Shown here: positions 7,468 to 15,835 of the stretch, one piece after another | Numbering within the stretch: position 1 is the stretch's first letter | Layout of the letters: the number at the start of each line of letters is the position of its first letter | Source of the DNA: 3-1-20CM-4-69-9 sp963833655 | GTDB lineage: Bacteria > Actinomycetota > Thermoleophilia > Gaiellales > Gaiellaceae | Direction of reading: 5' to 3' | NCBI GenBank assembly: GCA_963833655.1 | Contig: CAWHYL010000004.1 | Location: 868,001-932,000 of the forward strand | Length of the DNA: 64,000 bases | Notes under the pieces: generated by a model | What the model was told of the DNA's origin: nothing | Databases searched by the model: none | The model's input: the letters and a program-made list of their open reading frames with translations, nothing else | Translations under genes and position numbers: made by a program

Positions 7468-10025
7468 TGACCGCGTTCGCGCTTCGGGGTCTGCTCGGCC
7501 GCAAGCTGCGCACGGCGCTGACGGCGATCGCGATCGTCCTCGGTGTCGCGACAGTGAGCGGCACGTACGTCCTCACGGACTCGATCAACAACGCGTTCCA
7601 CTCGATCTTCTACGAGACGCGTGCCGGATCCGACGCCGTCGTGAGCGGCAAGTCGCCGTTCGACGTGAGCGGAGGCACCGGCACGAGCGCCCCATCCTTC
7701 GACGAGTCGTTGCTGCAGAAAGTGCGCTCACTGCCGGAGGTCGCAGAGGCGCAGGGGCAGGTGAACGGCGAGGCGCATCTGATCGGCCGGAACGGGAAGG
7801 CGATCGTGTACGGCGGCGCGCCGAACCTCGGGTTCAGCATCGCCGACGGTGCGTCGCGGTTCAATCCGCTGCAGCTCGTGTCGGGCGCGTGGCCGAAGGG
7901 ACAGCAGGTCGTGATCGACAAGTCGACGGCCTCGAAGGAGCACTTCAAGATCGGCCAGGTCGTCGGCGTGCAGGCCGAGGGGCCGGTCGAGCGGCTGCGC
8001 GTGTCGGGCATCGTGAAGTTCGGCTCCGTCTCGACGATCGGCGGCGCGACACTCGCAGGCTTCGACCTGCCGAGAGCGCAGCAGCTGTTCGGGAAGCCGG
8101 GGAAGCTCGACGAGATCGCCGTGGCCGCCTCGCAGGGGGTCTCAGACCAGAAGCTGATCGCATCGATCCAGACGGTCCTGCCGCCCGACACGCAGGTGCG
8201 GACCGCCCAGGCACAGTCGCACGAAGATGCGAAGGAGACCGACTCGTTCATCTCCTTCCTGCAGAAGTTCCTGCTCGGCTTCGGCGGCGTCGCGCTCTTC
8301 GTCGGCAGCTTCGTGATCGCCAACTCGCTGTCGATCACGATCGCGCAGCGGACACGCGAGTTCGCGACGCTGCGCACGCTCGGAGCGTCGCGGGCGCAGG
8401 TGCTGCGCTCCGTGATCCTCGAGGCACTCGTCATGGGCGTGCTTGCGTCGATCGTCGGCCTCTTTGCCGGCCTCGCGCTCGCCAAGGGCCTCTTCTCGCT
8501 CTTCGACGCGGTCGGCTTCACGCTGCCGAACAACGGCCTCACGCTCGAGACACGCACGGTCGTCGTGGCGCTGATCGTCGGCATCCTCGTGACGTTGCTC
8601 GCGTCGCTGCGGCCGGCGCTGCGGGCGACACGCGTTCCCCCGATCGCCGCGGTGCGCGAGGGCGCGACCCTGCCGGAGTCGCGCTGGGCGCGCTACCGGC
8701 TGCCGGCGGCGATCGTCGTGACAGCGCTCGGATTCGCCGGGTTGGTGGTCGGCCTCTTCGTCCCCAATCTGAGCACCGGCCAGATCCTGCTCTTCATGCT
8801 CGGCGGCGCGCTGCTCGTCTTCACCGGCGTCGCCCTCCTGTCGGTGCGTCTGATCGGCCCGCTCGCGTGGACGCTCGGTTGGCCGGCCACCAAGTTGGGC
8901 GGAGCTGCCGGCGCACTTGCCCGCGACAACTCGCGCCGCAACCCACAGCGGACGGCGTCGACCGCCTCCGCGTTGATGATCGGCCTCGCGCTCGTGACGC
9001 TCGTCTCGCTGCTCGCGGCCGGAATCGTCGCGAGCTTCCGCGGCTCCGTGAACGGCATCTGGCGCCACGCCGACTATGCGATCACCGCACAGAACAACTT
9101 CGACCCGATCCCGATCGCCGCGTCGGAAGCAGTGAAGAAGACGCCTGGCGTGATCGAGGTCAGCGACGTCCGGGCGGGCGAGGCCCTCGCCTTCGGGAAC
9201 AAGATCGCGATCACGGCGGTCAACCCGCCGGCTGCGCACGTCTTCAACCTCGACTGGACGGACGGGTCGGCCGCCGTCATGGCGAACCTCGGCACCGACG
9301 GCGCCTTCGTCGACAAGGATTACGCGAAGTCGCATCACCTCGACATCGGCTCGCCGGTGCCGCTGACCTTCTCCGACGGCTCGACAGAACTCCTCAACGT
9401 GAAGGGCATCTTCGACCCGCCCACCGGCGGCTCACCGTTCGGTCGCGTGACGATGTCGACGACCGTCTTCGACAAGCACACCGCTCAGCCCGAGAACCTC
9501 TACTCGTTCGTCGTGATGAAACGCGGCCAGACGGACTCCAACCAAGCCGCGCTCGACAAGACGCTGAAGGATTTCCCGAACGCGAAGGCGGCCACGCGGC
9601 AGAAGTTCATCGACAACCAGATCTCAGGCCTGAGCTCGATCCTCAACATCCTCTATGTCCTGCTCGCGCTGTCGGTCGTCGTCAGCCTGTTCGGCATCGT
9701 CAACACGCTCGTGCTGACGGTCTTCGAACGGACACGCGAGATCGGGATGCTGCGCGCGATCGGGATGACGCGCCGTCAGGTGCGCCGCATGATCCGGCAC
9801 GAGAGCGTGATCACAGCACTGATCGGCGCGGCGATCGGGATCGCGCTCGGCGTCATCCTGGCGGCGCTGCTGATCGCACGCGTCGACTTCATCATCCTCT
9901 CGATCCCGATCGGGCAGCTGATCGTGTTCGCGCTCGCCGCGATTCTCGTCGGCATCATCGCGGCGATCTTCCCGGCCCGCCGCGCGGCGCGGCTCAACGT
10001 CCTGCAGGCGCTCCAGTACGAGTAA
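7467..10025 (+). CDS. ABC transporter permease, FtsX/MacB fold with two FtsX domains
   Basis: An 852-residue permease. After a first transmembrane helix (residues about 13-30) comes a large extracytoplasmic domain, then a first FtsX block (three helices around residues 270-380), a pair of helices near 415-465, a second extracytoplasmic domain and a second FtsX block at the C-terminus containing ERTREIGMLRAIGMTRRQV, a typical cytoplasmic coupling loop. An equivalent loop, QRTREFATLRTLGASRAQV, lies in the first block. Duplicated FtsX permeases of this size are common in actinobacteria. GTG start in TAGTGA, overlapping the ATPase stop. The last 32 bases overlap the convergent threonine aldolase gene. 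Confidence 0.92.
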   Translation: MTAFALRGLLGRKLRTALTAIAIVLGVATVSGTYVLTDSINNAFHSIFYETRAGSDAVVSGKSPFDVSGGTGTSAPSFDESLLQKVRSLPEVAEAQGQVNGEAHLIGRNGKAIVYGGAPNLGFSIADGASRFNPLQLVSGAWPKGQQVVIDKSTASKEHFKIGQVVGVQAEGPVERLRVSGIVKFGSVSTIGGATLAGFDLPRAQQLFGKPGKLDEIAVAASQGVSDQKLIASIQTVLPPDTQVRTAQAQSHEDAKETDSFISFLQKFLLGFGGVALFVGSFVIANSLSITIAQRTREFATLRTLGASRAQVLRSVILEALVMGVLASIVGLFAGLALAKGLFSLFDAVGFTLPNNGLTLETRTVVVALIVGILVTLLASLRPALRATRVPPIAAVREGATLPESRWARYRLPAAIVVTALGFAGLVVGLFVPNLSTGQILLFMLGGALLVFTGVALLSVRLIGPLAWTLGWPATKLGGAAGALARDNSRRNPQRTASTASALMIGLALVTLVSLLAAGIVASFRGSVNGIWRHADYAITAQNNFDPIPIAASEAVKKTPGVIEVSDVRAGEALAFGNKIAITAVNPPAAHVFNLDWTDGSAAVMANLGTDGAFVDKDYAKSHHLDIGSPVPLTFSDGSTELLNVKGIFDPPTGGSPFGRVTMSTTVFDKHTAQPENLYSFVVMKRGQTDSNQAALDKTLKDFPNAKAATRQKFIDNQISGLSSILNILYVLLALSVVVSLFGIVNTLVLTVFERTREIGMLRAIGMTRRQVRRMIRHESVITALIGAAIGIALGVILAALLIARVDFIILSIPIGQLIVFALAAILVGIIAAIFPARRAARLNVLQALQYE

Positions 10026-11043
10026 GCGTCAGCGCGGCGGGGATCGCGGCGATCGCGGTCTCGACGTCTGCATCCGTGATGTCGAGGTGCGTGACCGCGC
10101 GCACGACCGTGGGATGCACCGTCGTCGAGACGAGGACGCCGTGCTGCTTCATCCGCTCGAGCGCATCGGCACGCTCCGGCCCCACGTCGATCTGGACGAA
10201 GTTCGTCTCCACCTGGTCGAGGTCGACCTTCAGGCCAGCGGCGACGAGCCCATCGGCGAGGCGGCGGGCGCGGCGGTGGTCGTCGGCGATCCGGTCGACG
10301 TGGTGGTCGAGCGCATACAGCGCCGCCGCCCCGACGATGCCCGCCTGTCGCATCGCCCCGCCGAAGTAGTGCTTGCCACGCCGCGCCGCCGCCATGACCT
10401 CGTGGGAGCCTGCGATGAGCGCCCCGAGCGGACAGCCCAGCCCTTTCGAGAAGCAGAGCGTGACGGTGTCGAAGGCGCCGCCGATGCGGGCGGCGTCGAC
10501 ACCGCAGGCGACGGCCGCGTTCACGAGCCGCGCGCCGTCGAGGTGAACTGCGAGCTCGTGCTCGCGGCACGTCGCGACGATCGCGTCGATCTCCTCGAGC
10601 GGCCACACGCGGCCGCCCGAGCTGTTGTGCGTGTTCTCCACGGCGACGATCCGCGTCGGCGGCACGTGAACGCTCGTGCGATCGCGGATCTCCGAGACGA
10701 CCTGGTCGGGCGAGAAACGGCCCTTCGTCCCTTCGAGGCCGATCGTGAGCAGGCCGGAGTGCGCCGCCGGGCCGCCGAGCTCGGACAGCATGATGTGGGC
10801 GTGGCGCTCGACGAGGAGTGCGTCGCCCGGCCGCCCGAGGATCTTGAGCGCGATCTGGTTCGCCATCGTCGCGGTCGGGAGGAACACGGCCTCCTCCTGG
10901 CCGAGGAATTCCGCGCCGCGCCGCTCGAGCTCGTTGACGGTCGGGTCCTCGCGTTTTTGGTCGTCGCCCACGGCGGCGCTCGCGATCGCCTCGCGCATGG
11001 CGGGCGTCGGCTGGGTCAGCGTGTCGGACCGAAGGTCGATCAC
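9994..11043 (-). CDS. ltaE: low-specificity L-threonine aldolase
   Basis: A PLP enzyme of fold type I that splits L-threonine and allo-threonine to glycine and acetaldehyde. Family marks are IDLRSDTLTQPTPAM at the N-terminus, VENTHN, HLDGAR and the Schiff-base lysine in CFSKGLGCPLG (about residue 200). Starting at the GTG at 11043 gives 349 residues, the normal family length; the frame is open further upstream but that part reads as intergenic sequence. Glycine production fits with the glycine cleavage operon some 6 kb away, but the genes are not linked. The 3' end overlaps the ABC permease gene. Confidence 0.93.
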   Translation of the reverse strand: MIDLRSDTLTQPTPAMREAIASAAVGDDQKREDPTVNELERRGAEFLGQEEAVFLPTATMANQIALKILGRPGDALLVERHAHIMLSELGGPAAHSGLLTIGLEGTKGRFSPDQVVSEIRDRTSVHVPPTRIVAVENTHNSSGGRVWPLEEIDAIVATCREHELAVHLDGARLVNAAVACGVDAARIGGAFDTVTLCFSKGLGCPLGALIAGSHEVMAAARRGKHYFGGAMRQAGIVGAAALYALDHHVDRIADDHRRARRLADGLVAAGLKVDLDQVETNFVQIDVGPERADALERMKQHGVLVSTTVHPTVVRAVTHLDITDADVETAIAAIPAALTLTRTGAPAGR

Positions 11044-11098
11044 ACCGTCATTTTGCAGGTTTGAACTCGTCAACCCGTTGGGTGATCTTCCCGGCCCC

Positions 11099-11626
11099 GT
11101 GAGAGCCGATACACCGGACGTGGACAAGCAGTACATCGGCGGCGGCTTGCGTCTTGCGTCGGGCGCGTCTGCGCCGCGGCTCGACCACGGCTACTTCGAG
11201 GAAGAAGTTCGGCCGAGGCTCGGGACGATCCTGCTCCGGAAAGGCTGGATCTCGCACGAGAAGCTCGATGCGGCGCTTGAGGCCTCGCGAGTCAGCGGCA
11301 TGCGCCTGGGCGAGACGCTGCTGTCGCGCGGCTGGCTGTTCGAGCCGGAGCTCGCTGCGGCCCTCGCCGAGCAGTTCGGGCTCCGCTACGTCGATCTCGT
11401 ACGCCATCCGCTCGACCCGAGCGCGGCTCGACTGCTACCGCTCGAGGTCGCGCGCCGGATGTTCGCCGTGCCGGTCCGCTTCGTCGACTCAGGCGCGATC
11501 GAGGTCGCCGTGGGTGACCCGGCCGACGCCGACCCGGCGGCGCTCGAGCAGGTTCTTGGGCGCAGAGTCGAGCTCGTCGTCGGCGAGCGGTCGGTGATCC
11601 AGGACGCCTGGCGCTACCTGCGCTGA
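11099..11626 (+). CDS. stand-alone MshEN-type (GspE N-terminal) domain protein
   Basis: A 175-residue protein consisting of an N-terminal domain like that of type II secretion/type IV pilus ATPases but with no ATPase part. Two consecutive copies of the motif RLGxxLLxxGxxxxxxLxxAL are visible (RLGTILLRKGWISHEKLDAAL and RLGETLLSRGWLFEPELAAAL). Tandem motifs of this kind form the cyclic-di-GMP pocket in MshE. The C-terminal half resembles the following GspE-N subdomain (LLPLEVARRMFAVPV, IEVAVGDPAD). GTG start at 11099; a GTG 18 bases later is an alternative. It is divergent from ltaE and convergent with the GH13 gene. Ligand binding is inferred from motif only. Confidence 0.8.
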   Translation: MRADTPDVDKQYIGGGLRLASGASAPRLDHGYFEEEVRPRLGTILLRKGWISHEKLDAALEASRVSGMRLGETLLSRGWLFEPELAAALAEQFGLRYVDLVRHPLDPSAARLLPLEVARRMFAVPVRFVDSGAIEVAVGDPADADPAALEQVLGRRVELVVGERSVIQDAWRYLR

Positions 11627-13059
11627 ACCTGCCCCTGCCACGGCGCGAGCCGTAAACCGTCCTCGAGCTCGACGTCGTCCTCGGTGAGGTTGACCGCGAC
11701 GCGCGTGTGCTCGCCGCGCTGGAAGACCCACACGCCCGCCGGCGCCGGCAGCGACTCGTACGCCCCGTCGACGAGGTCGGCATTTGCCCGCCGCTGGGCG
11801 ATCAGAGCGCGGCAGTACGACAGAAACGAGGCTTCGCTCGCGCGCTGGTCTGCGACTGTCGCAACGTCGGCGGACAGGGGGAGCCACGCATCGTGCCAGC
11901 CGCCGTTCCACGGGAGCGGCGTCCGGGCGCCGTCGCGGCCGTCCATGTCGCGCTCGCTGCCGGGCGGGATGTCGGCCTGCGGCATGCCGAGCTCGTCGCC
12001 GTAATAGAGGACAGGCGTTCCGCGGAGCGTGAACAACAGGAAGAGCAGCGCGCGCGCCTTCCGCTCGTCCCCGCCTGCCATCCGCGTCGGGAAGCGAGCG
12101 ATGTCGTGGTTCGAGAGCATCCAGACGGGCCAGGCGGCCGCGGGAAGAAGTGACTCGGTCGACTCGACGATCGAGCGCAGCTGCTCCGCGTCGAGCTCGG
12201 CGAACGTGAACGGGAAGTTGAACGCAAGGTGGAGCTCGTCCTCCCCGTTCCCGTAGAAGCTGGCGAGCCGCTGCAGATCCATCACCCAGGTTTCACCGAG
12301 CAGCACGCGCGCCGGCTCGTACCCGTCGACGAGCCGGCGCCAGCGGCGGAGCACGTCGTGGACGTCGTCCCGGTTCGCGTTGTATGTCGAGACCGACGGG
12401 TCTGGGTTGTCGCGCAGCTCGCGGTCCTTGACGATGCCGTGCGCGACGTCGATCCGAAAGCCGGCGATGCCGCGGTCGAGCCAGAAGCGGAGGATGTCGT
12501 CGAACGCCGCGCGCACCTCGTCGTTCCACCAGTTGAGGTCCGGCTGCTCCGGCAGGAAGTTGTGCAGGTAGTACTGGCCGGTGCGGTTGTCGAGCGTCCA
12601 CGCGGAGGCGCCGAGGAAGGTGCTGCGCCAGTTGTTCGGCGGCGAGCCGTCGGGCTTCGGGTCGGCCCAGACGTACCAGTCGCGCCGCGGCGAGTCGCGT
12701 GACGCGCGGGACTCCTCGAACCACGGATGCCGGTCAGACGTGTGGTTCGGGACGATGTCGACGATGACGCGCATGTCACGCGCGTCGGCTTCCGCCACGA
12801 GCTCGTCGAGCGCCGACATGCCGCCGAACGCCGGCTGCACGTCGGTGTAGTCGGCGACGTCGTAACCCCAGTCCTTGTCCGGCGAGACGGTCACGGGGCT
12901 CAGCCAGAGCGCGTCGACGCCGAGCCAGTGCAGGTAGTCGAGGTGGTCGACGATCCCGCGCAGGTCGCCGACACCGTCGCCGTCCGAGTCTGCGAACGAG
13001 CGGATGTAGACCTGATAGAGGACCGCGCGTTGCCACCAGAGCCGGGCGACGGAAGCCAT
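11614..13059 (-). CDS. GH13 alpha-glucosidase / alpha-amylase family enzyme
   Basis: A cytosolic glycoside hydrolase family 13 protein of 481 residues. The four conserved regions are present: VDIVPNHTS, GFRIDVAH with the nucleophile Asp near residue 204, LLGETWV with the acid/base Glu near 256, and LSNHDIAR with the third Asp near 319. DSDGDGVGDLRGI is the calcium-site loop typical of oligo-1,6-glucosidase/trehalulose-type enzymes. The substrate is probably alpha-glucosides or maltooligosaccharides; exact specificity is not readable. It lacks a signal peptide. The ATG at 13059 overlaps the divergent rlmN start, so the promoters of both must lie inside the opposite gene or a start is misplaced. 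Confidence 0.92.
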   Translation of the reverse strand: MASVARLWWQRAVLYQVYIRSFADSDGDGVGDLRGIVDHLDYLHWLGVDALWLSPVTVSPDKDWGYDVADYTDVQPAFGGMSALDELVAEADARDMRVIVDIVPNHTSDRHPWFEESRASRDSPRRDWYVWADPKPDGSPPNNWRSTFLGASAWTLDNRTGQYYLHNFLPEQPDLNWWNDEVRAAFDDILRFWLDRGIAGFRIDVAHGIVKDRELRDNPDPSVSTYNANRDDVHDVLRRWRRLVDGYEPARVLLGETWVMDLQRLASFYGNGEDELHLAFNFPFTFAELDAEQLRSIVESTESLLPAAAWPVWMLSNHDIARFPTRMAGGDERKARALLFLLFTLRGTPVLYYGDELGMPQADIPPGSERDMDGRDGARTPLPWNGGWHDAWLPLSADVATVADQRASEASFLSYCRALIAQRRANADLVDGAYESLPAPAGVWVFQRGEHTRVAVNLTEDDVELEDGLRLAPWQGQVQRR

Positions 13060-14092
13060 GGGCAACGCTACCGTGTCGCGCGTGGAGCTCGCACTTCTAC
13101 GCGACGTCCTGGCGGAGGCGGGTGAGCCCTCCTACCGCGCCCGTCAGGTGTGGCAGTGGGCTGCGCGCGGCGCAGGGTCGTATGCCGCGATGACGAACGT
13201 TCCCGGCCCGCTGCGCGAGCGCCTGGCGGCGGAAGTTCCCTTCTCGACGCTCGTGCTCGAGCAAGAGGAGCACGCGCGCGATGGCACCGTGAAGGCGCTC
13301 TTCCGAACGTCCGAGGGTCATCCGGTCGAGGCGGTGCTGATGCGCTACCGGGATGGGCGGCGGTCGCTCTGCCTGTCGTCGCAGTCCGGCTGCCCGTTGA
13401 CGTGCACGTTCTGCGCGACCGGCCAGATGGCGTTCGGCCGGAACCTGACGGCCGCCGAGATCCTCGACCAGGCTCTCCACTTCCGCCGCGTCGAAGCGGT
13501 CGACCACGCAGTGTTCATGGGGATGGGCGAGCCGATGTTGAACCTCGACTCGGTGCTCGAAGCGGCGCGCCTGCTGCCGGATGTCGGCATCACGCATCGC
13601 CGCACGACCATTTCCACGGTCGGGTGGCTTCCCGGCATGAAGCTCTTCGTCGACGAGGTGACGGAGCCGGTTCGCCTTGCGCTGTCGCTCCATGCACCGA
13701 CCGACGAGCTCCGCAGCGAGCTGATGCCTGTGAACGTCCGCTATCCGCTCGCGAACGTTCTCGGCGAGTGTGAGCGTTACTTCAACCTGCGCCGGCGCAA
13801 GGTCTTCGTCGAGTACGTGATGCTCGGCGGCGTGAACGATCGCGTCGAGCAGGCGCGTGTGCTCGCGCGACTGCTCGACCCGAAGGTGTTCAAGGTCAAC
13901 CTGATTCCGTACAACCCGACCGGCATGTACGCCGGCTCGACCCGCAAGGCGATCGCGGCCTTCAAGGCGGAGCTCGACGCGGCGCGCCTTCCCGCGACGG
14001 TACGCCTGACCCGCGGCCGCGACATCGCGGCCGCATGTGGTCAACTCGCCGCGGCCCCCCGGCCGCGCACACGCAAGCGCGTGCTCGCATAA
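13058..14092 (+). CDS. rlmN: 23S rRNA (adenine-2503-C2)-methyltransferase RlmN
   Basis: A radical-SAM methyltransferase modifying A2503 of 23S rRNA (and A37 of some tRNAs). The [4Fe-4S] motif CPLTCTFC gives cysteines near 112, 116 and 119 counted from the first ATG; GEPMLN, GVNDR and IPYNP follow in family order. The N-terminal helical domain (LGEP-like GEPSYRARQVWQW) is present. The ATG at 13058 overlaps the GH13 start; in-frame GTG codons at 13073 and 13082 are more realistic starts because they free a little space. The C-terminus carries the Cys of the catalytic pair in AAACGQL. The second catalytic Cys is not assigned here. Confidence 0.94.
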   Translation: MGNATVSRVELALLRDVLAEAGEPSYRARQVWQWAARGAGSYAAMTNVPGPLRERLAAEVPFSTLVLEQEEHARDGTVKALFRTSEGHPVEAVLMRYRDGRRSLCLSSQSGCPLTCTFCATGQMAFGRNLTAAEILDQALHFRRVEAVDHAVFMGMGEPMLNLDSVLEAARLLPDVGITHRRTTISTVGWLPGMKLFVDEVTEPVRLALSLHAPTDELRSELMPVNVRYPLANVLGECERYFNLRRRKVFVEYVMLGGVNDRVEQARVLARLLDPKVFKVNLIPYNPTGMYAGSTRKAIAAFKAELDAARLPATVRLTRGRDIAAACGQLAAAPRPRTRKRVLA

Positions 14093-14093
14093 C

Positions 14094-14184
14094 AGGTACG
14101 CGCGGGTAGCCGGGTCCCACCACTCCCACCCACCGACACTCTACGGCTTGAACCGTGACGTGTCTGTCGCGGATGCGTGGCGGA
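14094..14184. repeat. 92-nt structured intergenic repeat, copy A
   Basis: This element fills the gap between the convergent rlmN and msrA stops and is closely similar along its whole length to a second element at 32830-32922. Shared blocks include CGGGTCCCACCACTCCC, CCCACCGACAC, GTGTCTG and GCGTGGCGGA. CCACCACTCCC...GACAC can pair imperfectly with GTGTC...GCGTGG, and in this copy the loop has an inner ACGG/CCGT stem. It may be a terminator, a MITE/BIME-like mobile repeat or a small RNA; the conserved primary sequence argues against a plain terminator. Confidence 0.6.
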
Positions 14185-14655
14185 TCAGCTCACGCCGGCG
14201 AGCGCCGGTGTGCACCCGGCGCGGCCGTGCTTCTCCAGATACTGCTGATGCCGCTCCTCGGCCTCGTAGAACGTCGGCGTCGGCGCGATCTCGGTCACGA
14301 TCGCAGCGTCGAGGTGCGCCTGCTTGCGTGCCCGCGACGCGAATGCTGACCGCCGCTGCTCGTCGTCGTGCAAGAACACCACCGAGCGATACTGGTGGCT
14401 GCCGGTGCGCCGCGTTGGGTCGTGCGTGCGCCAGAACACGTCGAGCAGTTCGTCGTACGACACGCGCTCCGCGTCGTACGTCAGCTCGACGACCTCGGCG
14501 TGACCGGTCGTCCGTGAGCACACGTCCTCGTACGAGGGCTCCTCGAGCGTGCCGCCGCTGAAGCCGACGCGCGTCCGGGTCACGCCCTCGACCTGCCGAA
14601 ACGCAGCCTCGACGCCCCAGAAGCAGCCGGCGCCGAAGGTCGCCGTCCGCTCCAA
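14185..14655 (-). CDS. msrA: peptide methionine-S-sulfoxide reductase MsrA
   Basis: Reduces the S-epimer of methionine sulfoxide in proteins. The catalytic GCFWG motif lies at the N-terminus (Cys 11), followed by the family segments GVTRTRVGFSGG, TTGHAEVVELTYD and FWRTHDPTR. At 156 residues it is a compact MsrA. The start is a TTG immediately after the msrB stop; the ribosome binding site (GAGGAGGAG) is formed by the last codons of msrB, so the two are translationally coupled. MsrA and MsrB together cover both sulfoxide epimers. Confidence 0.95.
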   Translation of the reverse strand: MERTATFGAGCFWGVEAAFRQVEGVTRTRVGFSGGTLEEPSYEDVCSRTTGHAEVVELTYDAERVSYDELLDVFWRTHDPTRRTGSHQYRSVVFLHDDEQRRSAFASRARKQAHLDAAIVTEIAPTPTFYEAEERHQQYLEKHGRAGCTPALAGVS

Positions 14656-15048
14656 CTACTCCTCCTCGAGCTTGAGCGCGGCCGAGTTGATGCAGTAGCG
14701 AAGCCCGGTCGGACGCGGGCCGTCCGGAAACACATGACCGAGATGCCCGCCGCAGTTCGCGCACATGACCTCGGTGCGCATCATGCCGTGGGCGGTGTCC
14801 GTCTCCTCGTCGATCGCCTCGCCGCTCGCGGGCGTGGCGAAGGCGGGCCAGCCGCAGCCCGAGTCGTACTTCGCTTCCGAGCTGAAGAGCTCGGCACCGC
14901 AGCCGGCGCACCGGTATGTGCCGGCATCGAAGACGTGGTCGTATTCGCCGGAGAACGGCCGCTCGGTGCCCTTCTCGCGCAGCACGTGATACTGCTCGGG
15001 CGTCAATTCCGCTCGCCACTCCGCCTCGGTCTTCTGAATCTTCGTCAT
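14656..15048 (-). CDS. msrB: peptide methionine-R-sulfoxide reductase MsrB
   Basis: A 130-residue MsrB. Two CxxC pairs (CAGC near 47-50 and CANC near 96-99) form the structural zinc site, and the catalytic Cys lies in RYCINSAAL near residue 119. The segment YDSGCGWPAF is also characteristic. The ATG at 15048 has a GAGGGAG ribosome binding site; the open frame upstream does not resemble MsrB and was excluded. It forms an operon with msrA and has the small membrane protein gene divergent on its other side. Confidence 0.95.
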   Translation of the reverse strand: MTKIQKTEAEWRAELTPEQYHVLREKGTERPFSGEYDHVFDAGTYRCAGCGAELFSSEAKYDSGCGWPAFATPASGEAIDEETDTAHGMMRTEVMCANCGGHLGHVFPDGPRPTGLRYCINSAALKLEEE

Positions 15049-15164
15049 CACACTCCCTCGATCGAGTTCCCTCATAAGTGTGGCAACCGCCGCAAGGATT
15101 ACGCGACCGAGGGATAGAGGTGCGGACGGCAGTCGCCGATGCGGCACGTGAAGGAGGAGCCCAG

Positions 15165-15380
15165 ATGAAGGAAGCCGTCGTCCTCATGCGCTTTCTGCGG
15201 CACGACCCCGTGGGTCAACGCTTTGGCGTGGGCGTTCTCGTCATGACCTGGCTCGCCGTCGCGTGGACGAGCCTCGCGTTCGCTGTCGCGGTCGCGCTCG
15301 TGCTGGGCGTCGCCGAGGTCGTGCGTCGCCGCCGAGAAGAGAACACCTACGTCACCGACGATCTCGAAGACCTGTACTAA
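15165..15380 (+). CDS. small membrane protein of unknown function
   Basis: A 71-residue protein with a basic N-terminus (MRFLRHDP) and a hydrophobic stretch from about residue 20 to 48 long enough for one membrane helix or a tight hairpin, followed by a charged tail (RRRREENTYVTDDLEDLY). A very strong ribosome binding site (AAGGAGGAG) precedes the ATG at 15165, good evidence that it is expressed. Its stop overlaps the convergent LspA-like gene by four bases. I do not recognise the family. Confidence 0.7.
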   Translation: MKEAVVLMRFLRHDPVGQRFGVGVLVMTWLAVAWTSLAFAVAVALVLGVAEVVRRRREENTYVTDDLEDLY

Positions 15381-15781
15381 ACCGGCTCGCGCAGCGCCAT
15401 ACGGCGGCGCACCCCGAGCAGGATCACAACGCTCAGCAGGATCGAGTCGCCGCCGACTGCGAACACATCCGCGAGGTTGAATGCGAGTCCGTGCGTCGCA
15501 CCGGTGACGACGAACGGATCGGGCACGCCCTGCGCCCACGCGAGCAGTGAGACGAGGTTGCCGAGCGCGCCGCCACACGCAATGCCCGCACCGATCGCCG
15601 CGACGTTCGAAGGCAAGCGCGGCACGAGCATGACGAGCGCCGCGATGAGTGCCGCCATCACGAGCGTCACATACGGCGTCCGCGCGTGATGAAATTCCGC
15701 GTACGACAACGATTTTTGCACGAGGTCGATCGTCGCGAAGAGAAGCGCGGTGCCGACCAGAAGCGCGCGGCGCGTTTGCAC
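15377..15781 (-). CDS. signal peptidase II-like (LspA-type) membrane protein
   Basis: A 134-residue protein with four predicted membrane helices. Two regions resemble the lipoprotein signal peptidase active-site motifs: GGALGNLVSLL...GVPDPF (compare GGALGNxxDRxxxgxVvDF) and FNLADVFAVGG (compare FNxADxxI), each retaining the putative catalytic Asp. The usual Asp-Arg after GNL is replaced by Ser-Leu, and the protein is shorter than typical LspA (about 160 residues). It may be a divergent LspA or an LspA-related family with another role. ATG start at 15781, divergent from the HELGH protein gene. Confidence 0.62.
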   Translation of the reverse strand: MQTRRALLVGTALLFATIDLVQKSLSYAEFHHARTPYVTLVMAALIAALVMLVPRLPSNVAAIGAGIACGGALGNLVSLLAWAQGVPDPFVVTGATHGLAFNLADVFAVGGDSILLSVVILLGVRRRMALREPV

Positions 15782-15835
15782 GAGGGAAGCATTACACGCT
15801 CAAGTCCGTCCGACGCGGCACCGACTATTTGCCCC

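Noticed and set aside
10676..11098. Upstream extension of the MshEN protein
   Set aside because: The frame is open, but this part overlaps the threonine aldolase gene on the other strand and has no protein-like features.
14094..14184. tRNA or other known structured RNA in the rlmN-msrA gap
   Set aside because: No T-loop, anticodon arm or acceptor stem pattern; the sequence instead matches the second copy at 32830-32922.
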